Notes: a model not told the origin generated them from the letters alone. Positions 16,284 through 25,721 are shown, counted from the stretch's first letter. The stretch is DNA of 47,447 bases from Hyphomonas sp. UBA5111 (GCA_002414505.1 DHZF01000091.1:12630-60076); one strand, 5' to 3'. Program-made: numbers and translations.

Positions 16284-17764
16284 CAGCGCGGGCCTTGATG
16301 CTGCAGGGCACGGGTTCGGATGTCGGGAAGTCTGTCCTGACAGCTGCGCTCTGCCGGATCGCGAGGCGACGCGGCCTGAGCGTGGCGCCCTTCAAGCCGC
16401 AGAACATGTCGAACAATGCGGCCGCCTGCCCGACCGGCGGCGAGATCGGACGAGCGCAGGCCCTGCAGGCGCGCGCGGCAGGACTCCCGCCGCATACGGA
16501 CATGAACCCTGTCCTGCTGAAACCCCAGTCTGATCGCACTGCCCAGATCGTCGTGCAGGGCAAGGCGCTGCATGCCATGGAAGCAGCGGACTATATGGCC
16601 AGTCGTGACCAGTTGATGGGCGCGGTTCTCGAAAGCTTTGACCGGCTGACCGCTGCGCATGACCTTGTCATTGTCGAGGGCGCGGGCAGTCCGGCCGAGA
16701 TCAATCTGCGAGACCGGGACATCGCGAATATGGGTTTTGCCCGGCGCGCAGGCGTACCAGTCTGCCTTGTCGGCGATATCGAGAAAGGCGGCGTGATCGC
16801 GAGCCTTGTCGGCACACGGAATGTGATCGACAAGAGGGATGCCGCAATGATCCGGGCATTCCTCGTCAACAAGTTTCGGGGCGATCTCAGCCTGTTCGAT
16901 GATGGCGTGACCGAAATCGAAACGCGCACCCAATGGTCCTGCCTCGGCGTGATCCCCTGGCTGCCCGCTGCCAGCAAATTGCCCGCCGAAGATGCGCTCG
17001 CGCTCGACAAGCCACCCGCTCCCGCAGGCAAGACACTGAAGATCGCCGCACCGATGCTGTCGCGGATTGCGAATTTCGATGATGCCGATCCCCTGAAACT
17101 GGAACAGGATGTTGCGTTCAGCTGGATCCCACCGGGCCAGCCCATTCCACGCGACACAGATGTGGTCATCCTGTTCGGCACGAAATCCACGCTGGGCGAT
17201 CTGGCATTCCTGCGCGCCCAGGGCTGGGATCATGACATCATCGCCCATGCCCGCGCCGGTGGCCGGGTGCTCGGCATCTGCGGAGGCTACCAGATGCTTG
17301 GGCGCCGCGTTTCAGACCCTCTCGGCGTCGATGGCGAGCCGGGCGATGCGCCGGGCCTCGGCCTGTTGGATGTCGAGACGGTCATGACGCGCCACAAGGA
17401 TGTGCGTCCGGTCACTGGCGTATGCGCTGTAACCGGGCACGAGACATCGGGTTACGTCATCCATGCAGGGCGAACCGCCGGGCCTGACACGGATCGGCCG
17501 TTCGCGCGCTTCCAGGACAAAGCTGACGGCGCGCGCAGCCCGAATGGGCGGATCGCAGGCACCTATCTGCATGGGGCCTTCTCGGGCAACGCGTTTCGCG
17601 CAGCCTGGCTTGAGCAAGCGGGATATGAGGGCCAGTCCAGTCTGGATTACGAGGGAGCCGTGGATACCGCTCTTGATGAATTGGCCGATGGTGTGGACCA
17701 GGCCGTCGACATTGATGCCCTGCTGAAACTGGCGGAAGCGCCCGGCTGGCGCCGGAAAGCCTGA
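16280..17764 (+). CDS. cobQ: Cobyric acid synthase (glutamine-dependent amidotransferase)
   Basis: 494 residues with a GTG start overlapping the btuD stop. CobQ amidates four carboxylates (b, d, e, g) of adenosylcobyrinic acid a,c-diamide to give adenosylcobyric acid. The N-terminal dethiobiotin-synthase-like ATPase has MLQGTGSDVGKSVL and FKPQNMSNNA. The C-terminal class I glutaminase has the nucleophile motif GICGGYQMLG near residue 335 and a later His in GTYLHGAF. Its presence means the cell can finish a,c-diamide intermediates, beyond cobinamide salvage alone. Confidence 0.95.
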   Translation: MTARALMLQGTGSDVGKSVLTAALCRIARRRGLSVAPFKPQNMSNNAAACPTGGEIGRAQALQARAAGLPPHTDMNPVLLKPQSDRTAQIVVQGKALHAMEAADYMASRDQLMGAVLESFDRLTAAHDLVIVEGAGSPAEINLRDRDIANMGFARRAGVPVCLVGDIEKGGVIASLVGTRNVIDKRDAAMIRAFLVNKFRGDLSLFDDGVTEIETRTQWSCLGVIPWLPAASKLPAEDALALDKPPAPAGKTLKIAAPMLSRIANFDDADPLKLEQDVAFSWIPPGQPIPRDTDVVILFGTKSTLGDLAFLRAQGWDHDIIAHARAGGRVLGICGGYQMLGRRVSDPLGVDGEPGDAPGLGLLDVETVMTRHKDVRPVTGVCAVTGHETSGYVIHAGRTAGPDTDRPFARFQDKADGARSPNGRIAGTYLHGAFSGNAFRAAWLEQAGYEGQSSLDYEGAVDTALDELADGVDQAVDIDALLKLAEAPGWRRKA

Positions 17765-18714
17765 TGGGGTTCGCGCTGTTGATGCTCTGCGCGTGGGGGA
17801 TCGAGGCCGCGTTCGGATGGCCTGACCAAGTTTACAAGCGTATTGGGCATCCGGTCGTATGGCTCGGAGGGTTGATCCACCGCCTGGACCAGACCCTGAA
17901 CCGAGCGGAGTGGGCTCATGCCCTCCGCTATGTCCTGGGCGGCATTTCCACACTCCTGATTGTAGGCGGCGTGACCGCCTTGGCATACGCGATCTCGTCT
18001 GCCTTGCCGCAGACATATGCAGGATTTCTGGTTGAAGCCGCCCTGGCCTCACCGCTTATTGCTTCGCGCAGCCTCTACACACATGTCGCCAATGTGGCAC
18101 GACCTTTGGCTACCGGAGATCTCGGCTCTGCCCGGCAAGCCGTGTCGATGATCGTCGGGCGGGACCCGGCGCAGTTGGACGATGCAGGACTCGCCCGCGC
18201 GGCCTTGGAAAGCCTTGCGGAGAACATGTCTGACGGCGTGATAGCGCCTGTCTTCTGGGGATTGGTTTTCGGCCTGCCCGGCATAGCCGCCTACAAGGCG
18301 ATCAATACGCTGGACTCAATGATTGGACATCGGAGTAAAAAATACTCCACCTTTGGTGGCGTGGCAGCGCGCCTTGATGATCTCGTAAATCTGATCCCGG
18401 CCCGACTCACGGGCGGCCTGATCTGTATAGTTGCAGTCCGGTGGCGCGCCGTAAAAATCATGCTGCAGGATGCGCGCCATCACCGCTCCCCGAATGCGGG
18501 ATGGCCCGAAGCCGCGATGGCGGGAGCCCTGGACGTTCGCCTGTCCGGGCCGCGCGCATACCAAGGAAAAATGAGCCATGAGCCGTGGCTGAATGGCGAT
18601 GCGCGAGATCCGGCGCCGGAAGATCTCAAGCGCGGACTAGGCCTTTATAGAAATGTGTGTGTGATCGCGCTGGGAATTCTTGGGCTCATGGCGCTGTCGG
18701 AGGCGTTGGCGTGA
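17764..18714 (+). CDS. cbiB: Adenosylcobinamide-phosphate synthase CbiB
   Basis: 316 residues, membrane protein (named cobD in the Pseudomonas denitrificans scheme). Condenses adenosylcobyric acid with aminopropanol phosphate. Family motifs: HPVVWLGGLI, ALESLAENMSDGVIAPVFWG, AYKAINTLDSMIGHR and KYSTFGGVAARLDDLVNLIPARL, the last in the conserved cytoplasmic loop. The ATG overlaps the cobQ stop by one base and the 3' end overlaps cobD, so this is one operon. Confidence 0.95.
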   Translation: MGFALLMLCAWGIEAAFGWPDQVYKRIGHPVVWLGGLIHRLDQTLNRAEWAHALRYVLGGISTLLIVGGVTALAYAISSALPQTYAGFLVEAALASPLIASRSLYTHVANVARPLATGDLGSARQAVSMIVGRDPAQLDDAGLARAALESLAENMSDGVIAPVFWGLVFGLPGIAAYKAINTLDSMIGHRSKKYSTFGGVAARLDDLVNLIPARLTGGLICIVAVRWRAVKIMLQDARHHRSPNAGWPEAAMAGALDVRLSGPRAYQGKMSHEPWLNGDARDPAPEDLKRGLGLYRNVCVIALGILGLMALSEALA

Positions 18715-19709
18715 AAGACGATCTTTTGCATGGGGGCTCTCTTGATCGGATGCGTGAAGCGTTTCCCTACGCGCCCAAGCCGTGGGTGGATTTGTCGACC
18801 GGGATCAATCCGTGGCCCTATCCTGTATCGCCCTTTCCGTCGGACACCCTCCAGCATTTGCCCACCCAAACCGCCTATCATCATTGCCAGTCGGTGATGG
18901 CAAACGCCATTGGCGCCTCTTCTGATACATTGGTGCTCGCACCTGGGAGCGAATTGCTTATCCGGCTCCTGCCCCGGATTATCTCGCCTCGCCGCGTGGT
19001 CGTGCTCCAGCCTAGCTATGGGGATCATGCCCAGGTCTGGCGCGCGGCGGGGCGCGAAGTGATCGAGACGCATGACCCCATGTCGCTGGCCAATACGGCA
19101 GATGCGGTTGTGCTCTGCAATCCAAACAATCCCGATGGCAGGTTGTTCGATCCATCCGAATTGAAGGCGCTCAGACGGGAGTTGGCGAAACGCGGGGGCT
19201 GGTTGATCGTTGACGAAGCCTATGCCGAGCTGACACCTGACCTCAGCCTCGCCCAATATGGTGGCGAACCCGGCCTGATTGTACTTCGGTCTTTCGGGAA
19301 ATTCTTTGGATTGGCGGGCCTGCGTCTGGGGGCCATGTTCGCACCGGATAAAATCCTCGCGGAAATGACAAATCTGCTGGGGGTCTGGCCTGTATCAGGC
19401 CTCGCGCTGGAAGTTGGGGCCCAAGCTTATGCAGACCATGCCTGGCAGGCAGATATGCGCAACAGACTTGAAGAGGGACGCAAGAGACTCGACCTGATCT
19501 TACGCGAAGTTGGCTTCAGACATGTTCAGGGAACCAATCTTTTTCGCTTTGTCTCATGCGAAGATGCGCATGGGGTTTGGCAGCAACTTGCCAAAGCTGG
19601 CATCTATGTGCGTCGCTTTCCCTGGTCGGAGGAGCATCTCCGCTTTGGGCTCCCTGCCGACGAAGCTGCCGAAGCCCGCCTGAGAGCAGCGCTCAGCCCT
19701 TCAGCTTGA
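18711..19709 (+). CDS. cobD: Threonine-phosphate decarboxylase (PLP)
   Basis: 332 residues with a GTG start at 18711 overlapping the cbiB stop (GTGA). This is CobD of Salmonella nomenclature, CobC in Pseudomonas denitrificans. It decarboxylates L-threonine phosphate to aminopropanol phosphate for the CbiB step. The fold I aminotransferase pattern is clear: VDLSTGINPWPYP at the N-terminus, CNPNNPDGRLF, WLIVDEAYAEL, and the PLP lysine in LRSFGKFFGLAGLRLG. A longer frame starting inside cbiB is unlikely. The 3' end overlaps the convergent cobU by 17 bp. Confidence 0.93.
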   Translation: MKDDLLHGGSLDRMREAFPYAPKPWVDLSTGINPWPYPVSPFPSDTLQHLPTQTAYHHCQSVMANAIGASSDTLVLAPGSELLIRLLPRIISPRRVVVLQPSYGDHAQVWRAAGREVIETHDPMSLANTADAVVLCNPNNPDGRLFDPSELKALRRELAKRGGWLIVDEAYAELTPDLSLAQYGGEPGLIVLRSFGKFFGLAGLRLGAMFAPDKILAEMTNLLGVWPVSGLALEVGAQAYADHAWQADMRNRLEEGRKRLDLILREVGFRHVQGTNLFRFVSCEDAHGVWQQLAKAGIYVRRFPWSEEHLRFGLPADEAAEARLRAALSPSA

Positions 19710-20202
19710 GCGGCAGGCCGGCCGCGACAAATTCCACATGATCGCACACGGCGGCGACCTTCTGGTTGAGCCGGCCCTGCGCATCACGGAAAGCCCGGCC
19801 CAGCGGGGTCTCCGGCACAAGCCCGAGACCGATTTCGTTTGAGACGAGCGCAATTTGCGCCGGCGAGGCTCGGAGCGCCTCACAAAGTGCGGCCACTTCC
19901 GTCTCAACGTCACGGTCATGATGGAAGAGGTTGGACAGCCAGAGCGTCAGGCAATCAATCAGAACGAATTCATCTGAATGGGAGGAGTCCCCGATCACGG
20001 ACACCAGATCGAGAGGCGCTTCGATGGTCCGCCAGCCTTCCCCCCGGTCCTCCTGATGTCTGCTGATCCGGCTTTCCATTTCCTCGTCGAGCGCCTCGGC
20101 CGTGGCCACGAAGACGCGGCGCGGCGCGGCTGCCTCCGCAAGCGATTGCGCCCGCGAACTCTTGCCGGACCTTGCGCCGCCGAGAATCAGAAATGTGGTC
20201 AT
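19693..20202 (-). CDS. cobU: Adenosylcobinamide kinase / guanylyltransferase
   Basis: 169 residues (CobP in the aerobic scheme). Phosphorylates adenosylcobinamide and then transfers GMP from GTP, giving the CobS substrate. P-loop LILGGARSGKSS is at residue 5. The guanylylation His is in RISRHQEDRGEGWRT near residue 47, and VLIDCLTLWLSNL and the C-terminal VAAGLPLKLKG match the family. It faces cobD and is transcribed in the opposite direction to the rest of the cobalamin genes. It follows ccoS on the same strand after a 75-bp gap and may be read from the cco transcript. Confidence 0.94.
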   Translation of the reverse strand: MTTFLILGGARSGKSSRAQSLAEAAAPRRVFVATAEALDEEMESRISRHQEDRGEGWRTIEAPLDLVSVIGDSSHSDEFVLIDCLTLWLSNLFHHDRDVETEVAALCEALRASPAQIALVSNEIGLGLVPETPLGRAFRDAQGRLNQKVAAVCDHVEFVAAGLPLKLKG

Positions 20203-20277
20203 GCGGCCCTATAAGCAGCGTCGCATCCGTTTCGCCAAGTCATTTGGATCCGATCCGTTTAGGCGACCCCAAAATGC

Positions 20278-20430
20278 TCAAGCGGGCGTATCGTCGTCAT
20301 CGTCAAGAATGCGGTAGGCTGGCCCCTGCATGTCGTCGAACTGACCGGAGCGTATAGACCAGATGAAGGCGCCAAGTCCCAGCAGACCTAGTCCCAGGGC
20401 AACGGGAATGAGGTAGACGATGATCGTCAT
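20278..20430 (-). CDS. ccoS: cbb3 oxidase assembly/maturation protein CcoS
   Basis: 50 residues, found by reading the minus strand directly. One N-terminal transmembrane helix (IIVYLIPVALGLGLLGLGAFIWSI) is followed by the CcoS signature SGQFDDMQGPAYRIL and an acidic tail of five Asp. ATG at 20430 lies 6 bp after the ccoI stop. CcoS is needed for cofactor insertion into the cbb3 catalytic subunit in Rhodobacter. Last gene of the cco run. Confidence 0.93.
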   Translation of the reverse strand: MTIIVYLIPVALGLGLLGLGAFIWSIRSGQFDDMQGPAYRILDDDDDTPA

Positions 20431-20436
20431 GGATTT

Positions 20437-22683
20437 CTATTCCTCGATCTGAAGCCGCATCGCGTTCAGAGTGACGATAATGGAGGATAGCGACATGGCA
20501 ATGGCGGCCACCAGCGGGGTGACATGACCCGTCACCGCAATTGGGACGGCGATGACATTATAGGCGGCTGCCAGTGCAAAGTTCTGCCGCATGATTGCGC
20601 GGGTCTTCCTGGCGACTCGCAGGATCAGAGGGATGGCGTCGAGCCCGCCACTGTAAACGGCGTCGCTGGCGGATTGGCTGATGTCGATCGCGGCCCCCGG
20701 AGCCAGCGAAGCGTGCGCAAGAGAGAGCGCGCCCGCATCATTCAGGCCGTCGCCCACCATGAGGACGCGATGGTTCTGGTCCCGCAGGGTTTCCAGACGC
20801 GCGACTTTCGCCTGGGGTGAGGCTTCGCCAGTCCAATCGGCAATGCCAAGCGTTCCGGCGAGCGATGCGACAGCGCCGTTCTGGTCGCCCGAGACAATCT
20901 CCAGGTCGATGCCCTGGGCGCGCAACGTGTTCAGTGCGTCAGCAGTGCCGGGCTGAACATTGTCGACAAACCGGAATTGTACGGCTGGCGCATCTCCACG
21001 TGCAAACCACAGGGACGGCCCGGAGGCAGCGGCCAGGGCCTTGTCGGTGCCGATCCAGTTCGCAGAGCCGAGCCGCCATGTCTGGCCGTCCACCGAAGCT
21101 TCAAGCCCACATCCGGCGATCTCCCGCACACCTTCCCGCGCGGCGCCTGAGCCTGCCGTGGCGACCAGGGCGCGGGATAGCGGATGGTGGCTGACCCGCG
21201 CCAGGCTCGCCGCGTCGGCCAGCATGGCCTTGGCTTCCGGGGAGTCCAGCGCGAGGGACTGGCCCGTCAAAACCATGCCTTCGAGCTTCGGTGTGCCGAG
21301 GGTGAGCGTCCCCGTCTTGTCGAAGACAATATGGTCGATTTCCGCAAGCCGTTCGAAGGCATCACCAGACCGCAGATACACACCTTTGCGGAACAGGCGA
21401 CCGGCTGCCACGACTTGAGCGACAGGCGCCGCAAGGGCGAGCGCGCAGGGGCAGGTAATGATGAGCGTCGCCGCAGCGATCATCAGCGCATCAGGCAGCG
21501 ACGCACCGAGCAAGAGCCATCCGAGACAGGCCAGCGCCGCAGTCGTATGAACGAATGGCACATAGATAGAGACTGCACGATCGGCGATCCGGCGATAGGC
21601 CGAGCGGCGCTGTTCACCGGCTTCCAGCATTTCCCCGATCTGAGACAGCAGCGACTCTTCAACGACTTTCAGTGCTTCGCCCCGCAGCGGCGCGGACACG
21701 TTGATTGCGCCCGCATGCAGGGTCATGCCGGGAGAGAACGTGCGCGGCAGGGATTCTCCCGTCACGAGGCTTTCGTCCACATCGCTGACACCGTCAAAGA
21801 TCCGCATGTCGACCATGGCGCGTTCACCCGGCGCCAGCAGGATCCGGTCGCCTGCGGCGACATCTCTCGCCGCAACGGAGACGGCGTCCCCCTTGTCGGT
21901 GAGACGCGTCACCGCGCTTGTCTGCATCGCCGCCAGGGCATTTGCGGCCGCATGAGCCTGTCGGCGCAGACGTGCATCCAGGAACCTGCCGATCAACAGG
22001 AAGAAGCACAGCATCACGACCGCATCGAAATAGGCATGTTCGCCGCCGCGCAGGGTTTCGAAGACGCTGACTCCGAAGGCGAGGCTGAGAGCCAGCGAGA
22101 TCGGAACGTCCATATTCGCATGGCCGTTGCGCAGGGCAGCCCAGGCCGACCGGAAGAAATGGCGTCCGGAGAACAGGAGGACCGGCAGGGCAATCACGCC
22201 GGAGAGGGCGTGCAATGTCTGCCGCGTCGCTTCGCCCATTTCCCCGGTGCCAGCCCAGACCGACACTGATAGCAACATGATGTTGGCCGCAGCAAAGCCT
22301 GCAACGCCCATCGAGATGAGGAGGGAACGTTCTTCGCGCGCCTTGTCGGCTGCACCGGTATCGGCTGCCTGCGCCGCAACGCCATATCCAAGATCGGAAA
22401 TCGTCTGGGCAATCCGGTCAGCGGCAAGCGGGCCGGTCCACCGTACCCGCATCTGTCCGCTCGACAGGTTCAACCGCGCCTGCGTCACCCCCGGCAGGGC
22501 CGAGACGGATTTCTCGATCTTGCTGAGACAGCCACCACATTTCGCCCCCCGCACCACGAGATCAATCGCATGCTCGTCGCCCACATCACGGACGAAGCCC
22601 GCATAACCTGTCTTCGTATCCCGCGCGGTGACAGGCGACAGGCCTGAAGGACAGCCGGGTGCAGTGGGGGTCAGCGCTGTCAT
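20437..22683 (-). CDS. ccoI: Copper-transporting P-type ATPase CcoI/FixI
   Basis: 748 residues. P1B-type ATPase that supplies copper for the CuB centre of cbb3 oxidase. In order: an N-terminal extension, an HMA domain with the metal site KCGGC near residue 48, several membrane helices, the intramembrane CPC motif (IITCPCALAL), DKTGTLT phosphorylation site, SHHPLSRAL and the GDGLNDAG hinge. Its start overlaps the ccoH stop by 4 bp. A general CopA role is possible, but the position between ccoH and ccoS supports the FixI/CcoI type. Confidence 0.94.
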   Translation of the reverse strand: MTALTPTAPGCPSGLSPVTARDTKTGYAGFVRDVGDEHAIDLVVRGAKCGGCLSKIEKSVSALPGVTQARLNLSSGQMRVRWTGPLAADRIAQTISDLGYGVAAQAADTGAADKAREERSLLISMGVAGFAAANIMLLSVSVWAGTGEMGEATRQTLHALSGVIALPVLLFSGRHFFRSAWAALRNGHANMDVPISLALSLAFGVSVFETLRGGEHAYFDAVVMLCFFLLIGRFLDARLRRQAHAAANALAAMQTSAVTRLTDKGDAVSVAARDVAAGDRILLAPGERAMVDMRIFDGVSDVDESLVTGESLPRTFSPGMTLHAGAINVSAPLRGEALKVVEESLLSQIGEMLEAGEQRRSAYRRIADRAVSIYVPFVHTTAALACLGWLLLGASLPDALMIAAATLIITCPCALALAAPVAQVVAAGRLFRKGVYLRSGDAFERLAEIDHIVFDKTGTLTLGTPKLEGMVLTGQSLALDSPEAKAMLADAASLARVSHHPLSRALVATAGSGAAREGVREIAGCGLEASVDGQTWRLGSANWIGTDKALAAASGPSLWFARGDAPAVQFRFVDNVQPGTADALNTLRAQGIDLEIVSGDQNGAVASLAGTLGIADWTGEASPQAKVARLETLRDQNHRVLMVGDGLNDAGALSLAHASLAPGAAIDISQSASDAVYSGGLDAIPLILRVARKTRAIMRQNFALAAAYNVIAVPIAVTGHVTPLVAAIAMSLSSIIVTLNAMRLQIEE

Positions 22684-23192
22684 GGCACAATCACGATCCG
22701 CTTGTTCGCGCGAAACACAACTTTCTCTCCGGTTGGGTCAAAGACCTGGAACTGGGCGTCCCATCGGCCCGTGGGCAATTCGGAGACACTCGTCACGTAG
22801 TCGCCCGAACCATAGGATTCGAGTACCACGCTTTCATCGTATGTCGTGCTTCCCGGATGGCGCAACTCGACAGACACGAGACGCGCCGAAATCGGCTTGC
22901 CGTCGGCATCGACGAGATTGAAAACAAGGTTCTCATCATAAAGGCCGGCCGCGGCGTTCCACCCGAGAAGTTCCTGAGCCGCCTTCGCCTCAAGCGCGCT
23001 GTTATAGTCCAGTCCCTGCAAATAGGACTTCTTCACATCCTCGCCTGGAAAGCTGGTGATGGCATGATAGAGGAAGATGCCATTCACCGTGAACATCAGG
23101 CCAAAGAAGCCGAGCATGATCCAGAGGACATGCCATCCGGTGAGTTTCCCGCGGGGCGCGGTTTCGTCTGCCATCATCGTCTGGTCGGTCAT
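22680..23192 (-). CDS. ccoH: cbb3 oxidase assembly protein CcoH/FixH
   Basis: 170 residues. A cytoplasmic N-terminus, one transmembrane helix (VLWIMLGFFGLMFTVNGIFLYHAI, read near residues 25-48) and a periplasmic beta-rich domain (NLVDADGKPISA, WDAQFQVFDPTGEKVVFRANKRIVIV) fit FixH. CcoH associates with the oxidase during assembly. Overlaps both ccoG and ccoI by 4 bp. Confidence 0.9.
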   Translation of the reverse strand: MTDQTMMADETAPRGKLTGWHVLWIMLGFFGLMFTVNGIFLYHAITSFPGEDVKKSYLQGLDYNSALEAKAAQELLGWNAAAGLYDENLVFNLVDADGKPISARLVSVELRHPGSTTYDESVVLESYGSGDYVTSVSELPTGRWDAQFQVFDPTGEKVVFRANKRIVIVP

Positions 23193-24661
23193 TGTTCAGC
23201 TCCCCTGAAAGAAGACATGTTCACATCCGTTTCACCCGTCACCCCATCGCGAACGGTGAAGATCACCTGCCGACGAGGGGCGCCCGCATCAGCCGAAACA
23301 AGGATGCGGTAACGATCCACGCCAAACGCCTCGACCGGCAGTTCCAGCACGCCTTCCCCGTCATGCTCCATGCCGATGACCTTGTAGGACACACCTTCCG
23401 GTCCGCTGACACTGAGCAGCATTGTACGCGGTTCACTTGCCTTGTTCACGAGCTTGAGCGTGTAGCCATTCTGAATGCGACCATCTGAAAGGGTGACGAA
23501 GGGCGGCGAGCGGTCTTTGAGGACATTCGCTTCAATCGTCGATTTGGTCGCAAGCCCCCACGCCATCAATCCGCCAATGGCCAGCATGACGACGGCATAA
23601 ACGACGGTCCGGGCCCGGATGAGCCTGTGCTTTGGCGGCGTCTGGCCTTCATTGCGCGCCGCCACGGCGATTTGTGTGTCATAGGCAATCAGGCCTTTGG
23701 GTCGGCCAACCTTGACCATGATCTCGTCACAGGCATCGATGCAAAGCGCGCAATGGATGCATTCCAGTTGTTCCCCGTCGCGGATGTCGATGCCCATCGG
23801 GCAGACCTGAACGCACTGATTGCAATCGATGCAGTCGCCGCGATTGTCCCAGCTTTCGGATTTGCGCTTCGGCCCGCGTGGCTCGCCCCGGTCATAGCGA
23901 TAGGTAACATTGAGCGCCTGCTCATCCGTCAGCGCGCCCTGAATGCGCGGCCAGGGGCACATATAGGTACACACCTGTTCGCGCATCGTCCCTGCCAGGA
24001 AGTAGGTCGTGAGGGTGAGAATACCGGCGAACCAATAGGCCGTGAGGGGGGCATCGCCTGTGAACCAACCGGACGCGACAGTCGGCGCATCGTGCCAGTA
24101 GAGAATGAAAGCTCCGCCGGTCCAGAAGGCAATAATCAGCCAGACAATATGCTTGCCGAATTTGCGGGCGAGCTTGTTTGCCGTCCATGGCGCATTATCG
24201 AGCCGCATACGGGCTGCACGGTCGCCTTCGAAGGCGCGCTCGACCCAGATATAAAGATCAGTCCAGACGGTTTGCGGACAGGTGTACCCGCACCAGACGC
24301 GCCCGAGCAGTGACGTCACGAGGAACAAGAGCAGCGCGGCAAGGATCAACCCGCCCGCCATATAGTGAATATCCTGTGGCCAGAGCTCGATGAAGAAAAA
24401 GTAGAATTTCTCACTCGCGAAATCGGCCAGCACAGCCTGATCGGGAATACCCTCGCCCCGGTTCCACCTTACCCATGGCAAGCCGTAATAGACGCCGAGC
24501 GTGACCGCCATGACGATCCATTTGACCATCCGGAACTTGCCATGTGCCAGCTTGGGGTAGATCTGCTTGCGCTTGGCGTAGAGGTCCTCATGACGCGGAG
24601 GCTCTCCACCCGGTGGGGTGGAGAGGTCCGTGGTCTGTTCGATCAGCGTCGTGCTGCCCAT
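23189..24661 (-). CDS. ccoG: cbb3 oxidase accessory iron-sulfur protein CcoG/FixG
   Basis: 490 residues. Membrane protein with several helices and two ferredoxin-type clusters: CIDCNQCVQVCPMGID near residue 260 and CIHCALCIDACDEIM near residue 285. A further pair of Cys motifs, WCGYTCPQTVW and CTYMCPWPRI, lies in the membrane part as in the NapH/FixG family. CcoG has been described as a cupric reductase supporting copper delivery. The C-terminal periplasmic Ig-like domain is present. Begins 9 bp after ccoP. Confidence 0.95.
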   Translation of the reverse strand: MGSTTLIEQTTDLSTPPGGEPPRHEDLYAKRKQIYPKLAHGKFRMVKWIVMAVTLGVYYGLPWVRWNRGEGIPDQAVLADFASEKFYFFFIELWPQDIHYMAGGLILAALLLFLVTSLLGRVWCGYTCPQTVWTDLYIWVERAFEGDRAARMRLDNAPWTANKLARKFGKHIVWLIIAFWTGGAFILYWHDAPTVASGWFTGDAPLTAYWFAGILTLTTYFLAGTMREQVCTYMCPWPRIQGALTDEQALNVTYRYDRGEPRGPKRKSESWDNRGDCIDCNQCVQVCPMGIDIRDGEQLECIHCALCIDACDEIMVKVGRPKGLIAYDTQIAVAARNEGQTPPKHRLIRARTVVYAVVMLAIGGLMAWGLATKSTIEANVLKDRSPPFVTLSDGRIQNGYTLKLVNKASEPRTMLLSVSGPEGVSYKVIGMEHDGEGVLELPVEAFGVDRYRILVSADAGAPRRQVIFTVRDGVTGETDVNMSSFRGAEQ

Positions 24662-24670
24662 GAAAGGCCC

Positions 24671-25555
24671 CTACTCCCCGCCGCCCAGCGAGTGCACATA
24701 TACGGCAATCGCCTTGATGGTGGCATCGTCGAGCCGGTCATCCCATGCGGGCATGTGGGAGTTACGGGCATTGTAGATCGTGGCTTCAATATCGGCCACG
24801 CGGCCGCCATACAGCCACTCCGCATCGGTCAGGTTCGGCGCGCCTTGCGTGCGGTCCCCCGTTCCGTTTTCCCCATGGCAGGTAGAGCATTGCTGCTGGA
24901 AGATCGGCGCTGCCCGTGCGACGGCGTCGCTGTCCTCGCTACGCCCCGACAGGCTGAGCACATATTGCGCCAGATCATCGACCTCGCTACGCTTCAGCAG
25001 GCCATCGCGCCCGAAAGCCGGCATCGCGGAGAAACGCGTTCCGTCATCCGTATCATGACGGATGCCATGACGGATCGTGTATTCAATACCGTCGAGCGAC
25101 CCATCCCACAGCCAGACATCATCTGCCAGCGCCGGATAGCCAATTGCGCCGCGTCCCCCTGCCCCATGACAGGTTGCGCAATTGTCCCCGAACGCACTTT
25201 CGCCCATGGCGAGCGCAAATTGCTGCAGGGTGCGGTCCGTCTCGATTGTCTCAAGGCCGGCATCGAGAAGGACGACGGATTGTGCATCCCGCGCCGTCTT
25301 GAGTTCCGTGACGGCCTTGGCGACCTCGGCCCGGTCCGAATGACCGCGCAGGCCCTTCGTATTGGTGCCAAGCCCCGGCAGGGCGGGAATGGCAGGCATC
25401 AGGATCATGTAGACGATCGCCCACGCGATTGACATGTACCAGACATACAGCCACCAGCGCGGCAGCGGATTGTTCAGTTCCTTGATCCCGTCCCAGGAGT
25501 GTCCGGTCGTCTCAACGCCGGAATACTGGTCGATGTCCTTGGTTTCATCAGTCAT
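24671..25555 (-). CDS. ccoP: cbb3 cytochrome c oxidase subunit III CcoP (diheme)
   Basis: 294 residues. N-terminal membrane helix (WWLYVWYMSIAWAIVYMIL, read near residues 34-52) and two cytochrome c domains with heme motifs CATCH and CSTCH, followed by methionine-containing loops (SAMPAF, SHMPAW). Passes electrons from soluble cytochrome c towards CcoO. ATG at 25555 gives MTDETKDIDQYSGVETTGHSW, the typical CcoP N-terminus. A longer open frame upstream runs through ccoQ. Overlaps the end of ccoQ by 8 bp. Confidence 0.95.
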   Translation of the reverse strand: MTDETKDIDQYSGVETTGHSWDGIKELNNPLPRWWLYVWYMSIAWAIVYMILMPAIPALPGLGTNTKGLRGHSDRAEVAKAVTELKTARDAQSVVLLDAGLETIETDRTLQQFALAMGESAFGDNCATCHGAGGRGAIGYPALADDVWLWDGSLDGIEYTIRHGIRHDTDDGTRFSAMPAFGRDGLLKRSEVDDLAQYVLSLSGRSEDSDAVARAAPIFQQQCSTCHGENGTGDRTQGAPNLTDAEWLYGGRVADIEATIYNARNSHMPAWDDRLDDATIKAIAVYVHSLGGGE

Positions 25556-25709
25556 TTGACGGCCCCTTGTCTTCAAGCGGAGAATTGGCGGCGCGGTCGA
25601 AAGTGTCCTGGTTGCTGGGCCACAGGGCGTAGACAAGGGCCCCGGCAAACATCAGGACGAAATAGACCAAGCCACCGGTCTGGGCGAAACTTGAGAGTGC
25701 TTCATACAT
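25548..25709 (-). CDS. ccoQ: cbb3 oxidase small subunit CcoQ
   Basis: 53 residues, read directly from the minus strand. Single transmembrane helix (GGLVYFVLMFAGALVYALWP) and a short polar tail (DRAANSPLEDKG), which is the standard CcoQ/FixQ architecture; position between ccoO and ccoP confirms it. CcoQ stabilises the CcoP-CcoNO interaction in other bacteria. A GGAGG-like purine run (AGGAGGCTACCCGC) lies before the ATG. Confidence 0.92.
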   Translation of the reverse strand: MYEALSSFAQTGGLVYFVLMFAGALVYALWPSNQDTFDRAANSPLEDKGPSND

Positions 25710-25721
25710 GCGGGTAGCCTC

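Noticed and set aside
16226..17248. 340-residue minus-strand frame opposite btuD/cobQ
   Set aside because: Antisense shadow; the plus strand carries P-loop and glutaminase motifs.
21184..22269. 361-residue plus-strand frame opposite ccoI
   Set aside because: Shadow of the copper ATPase; no motifs.
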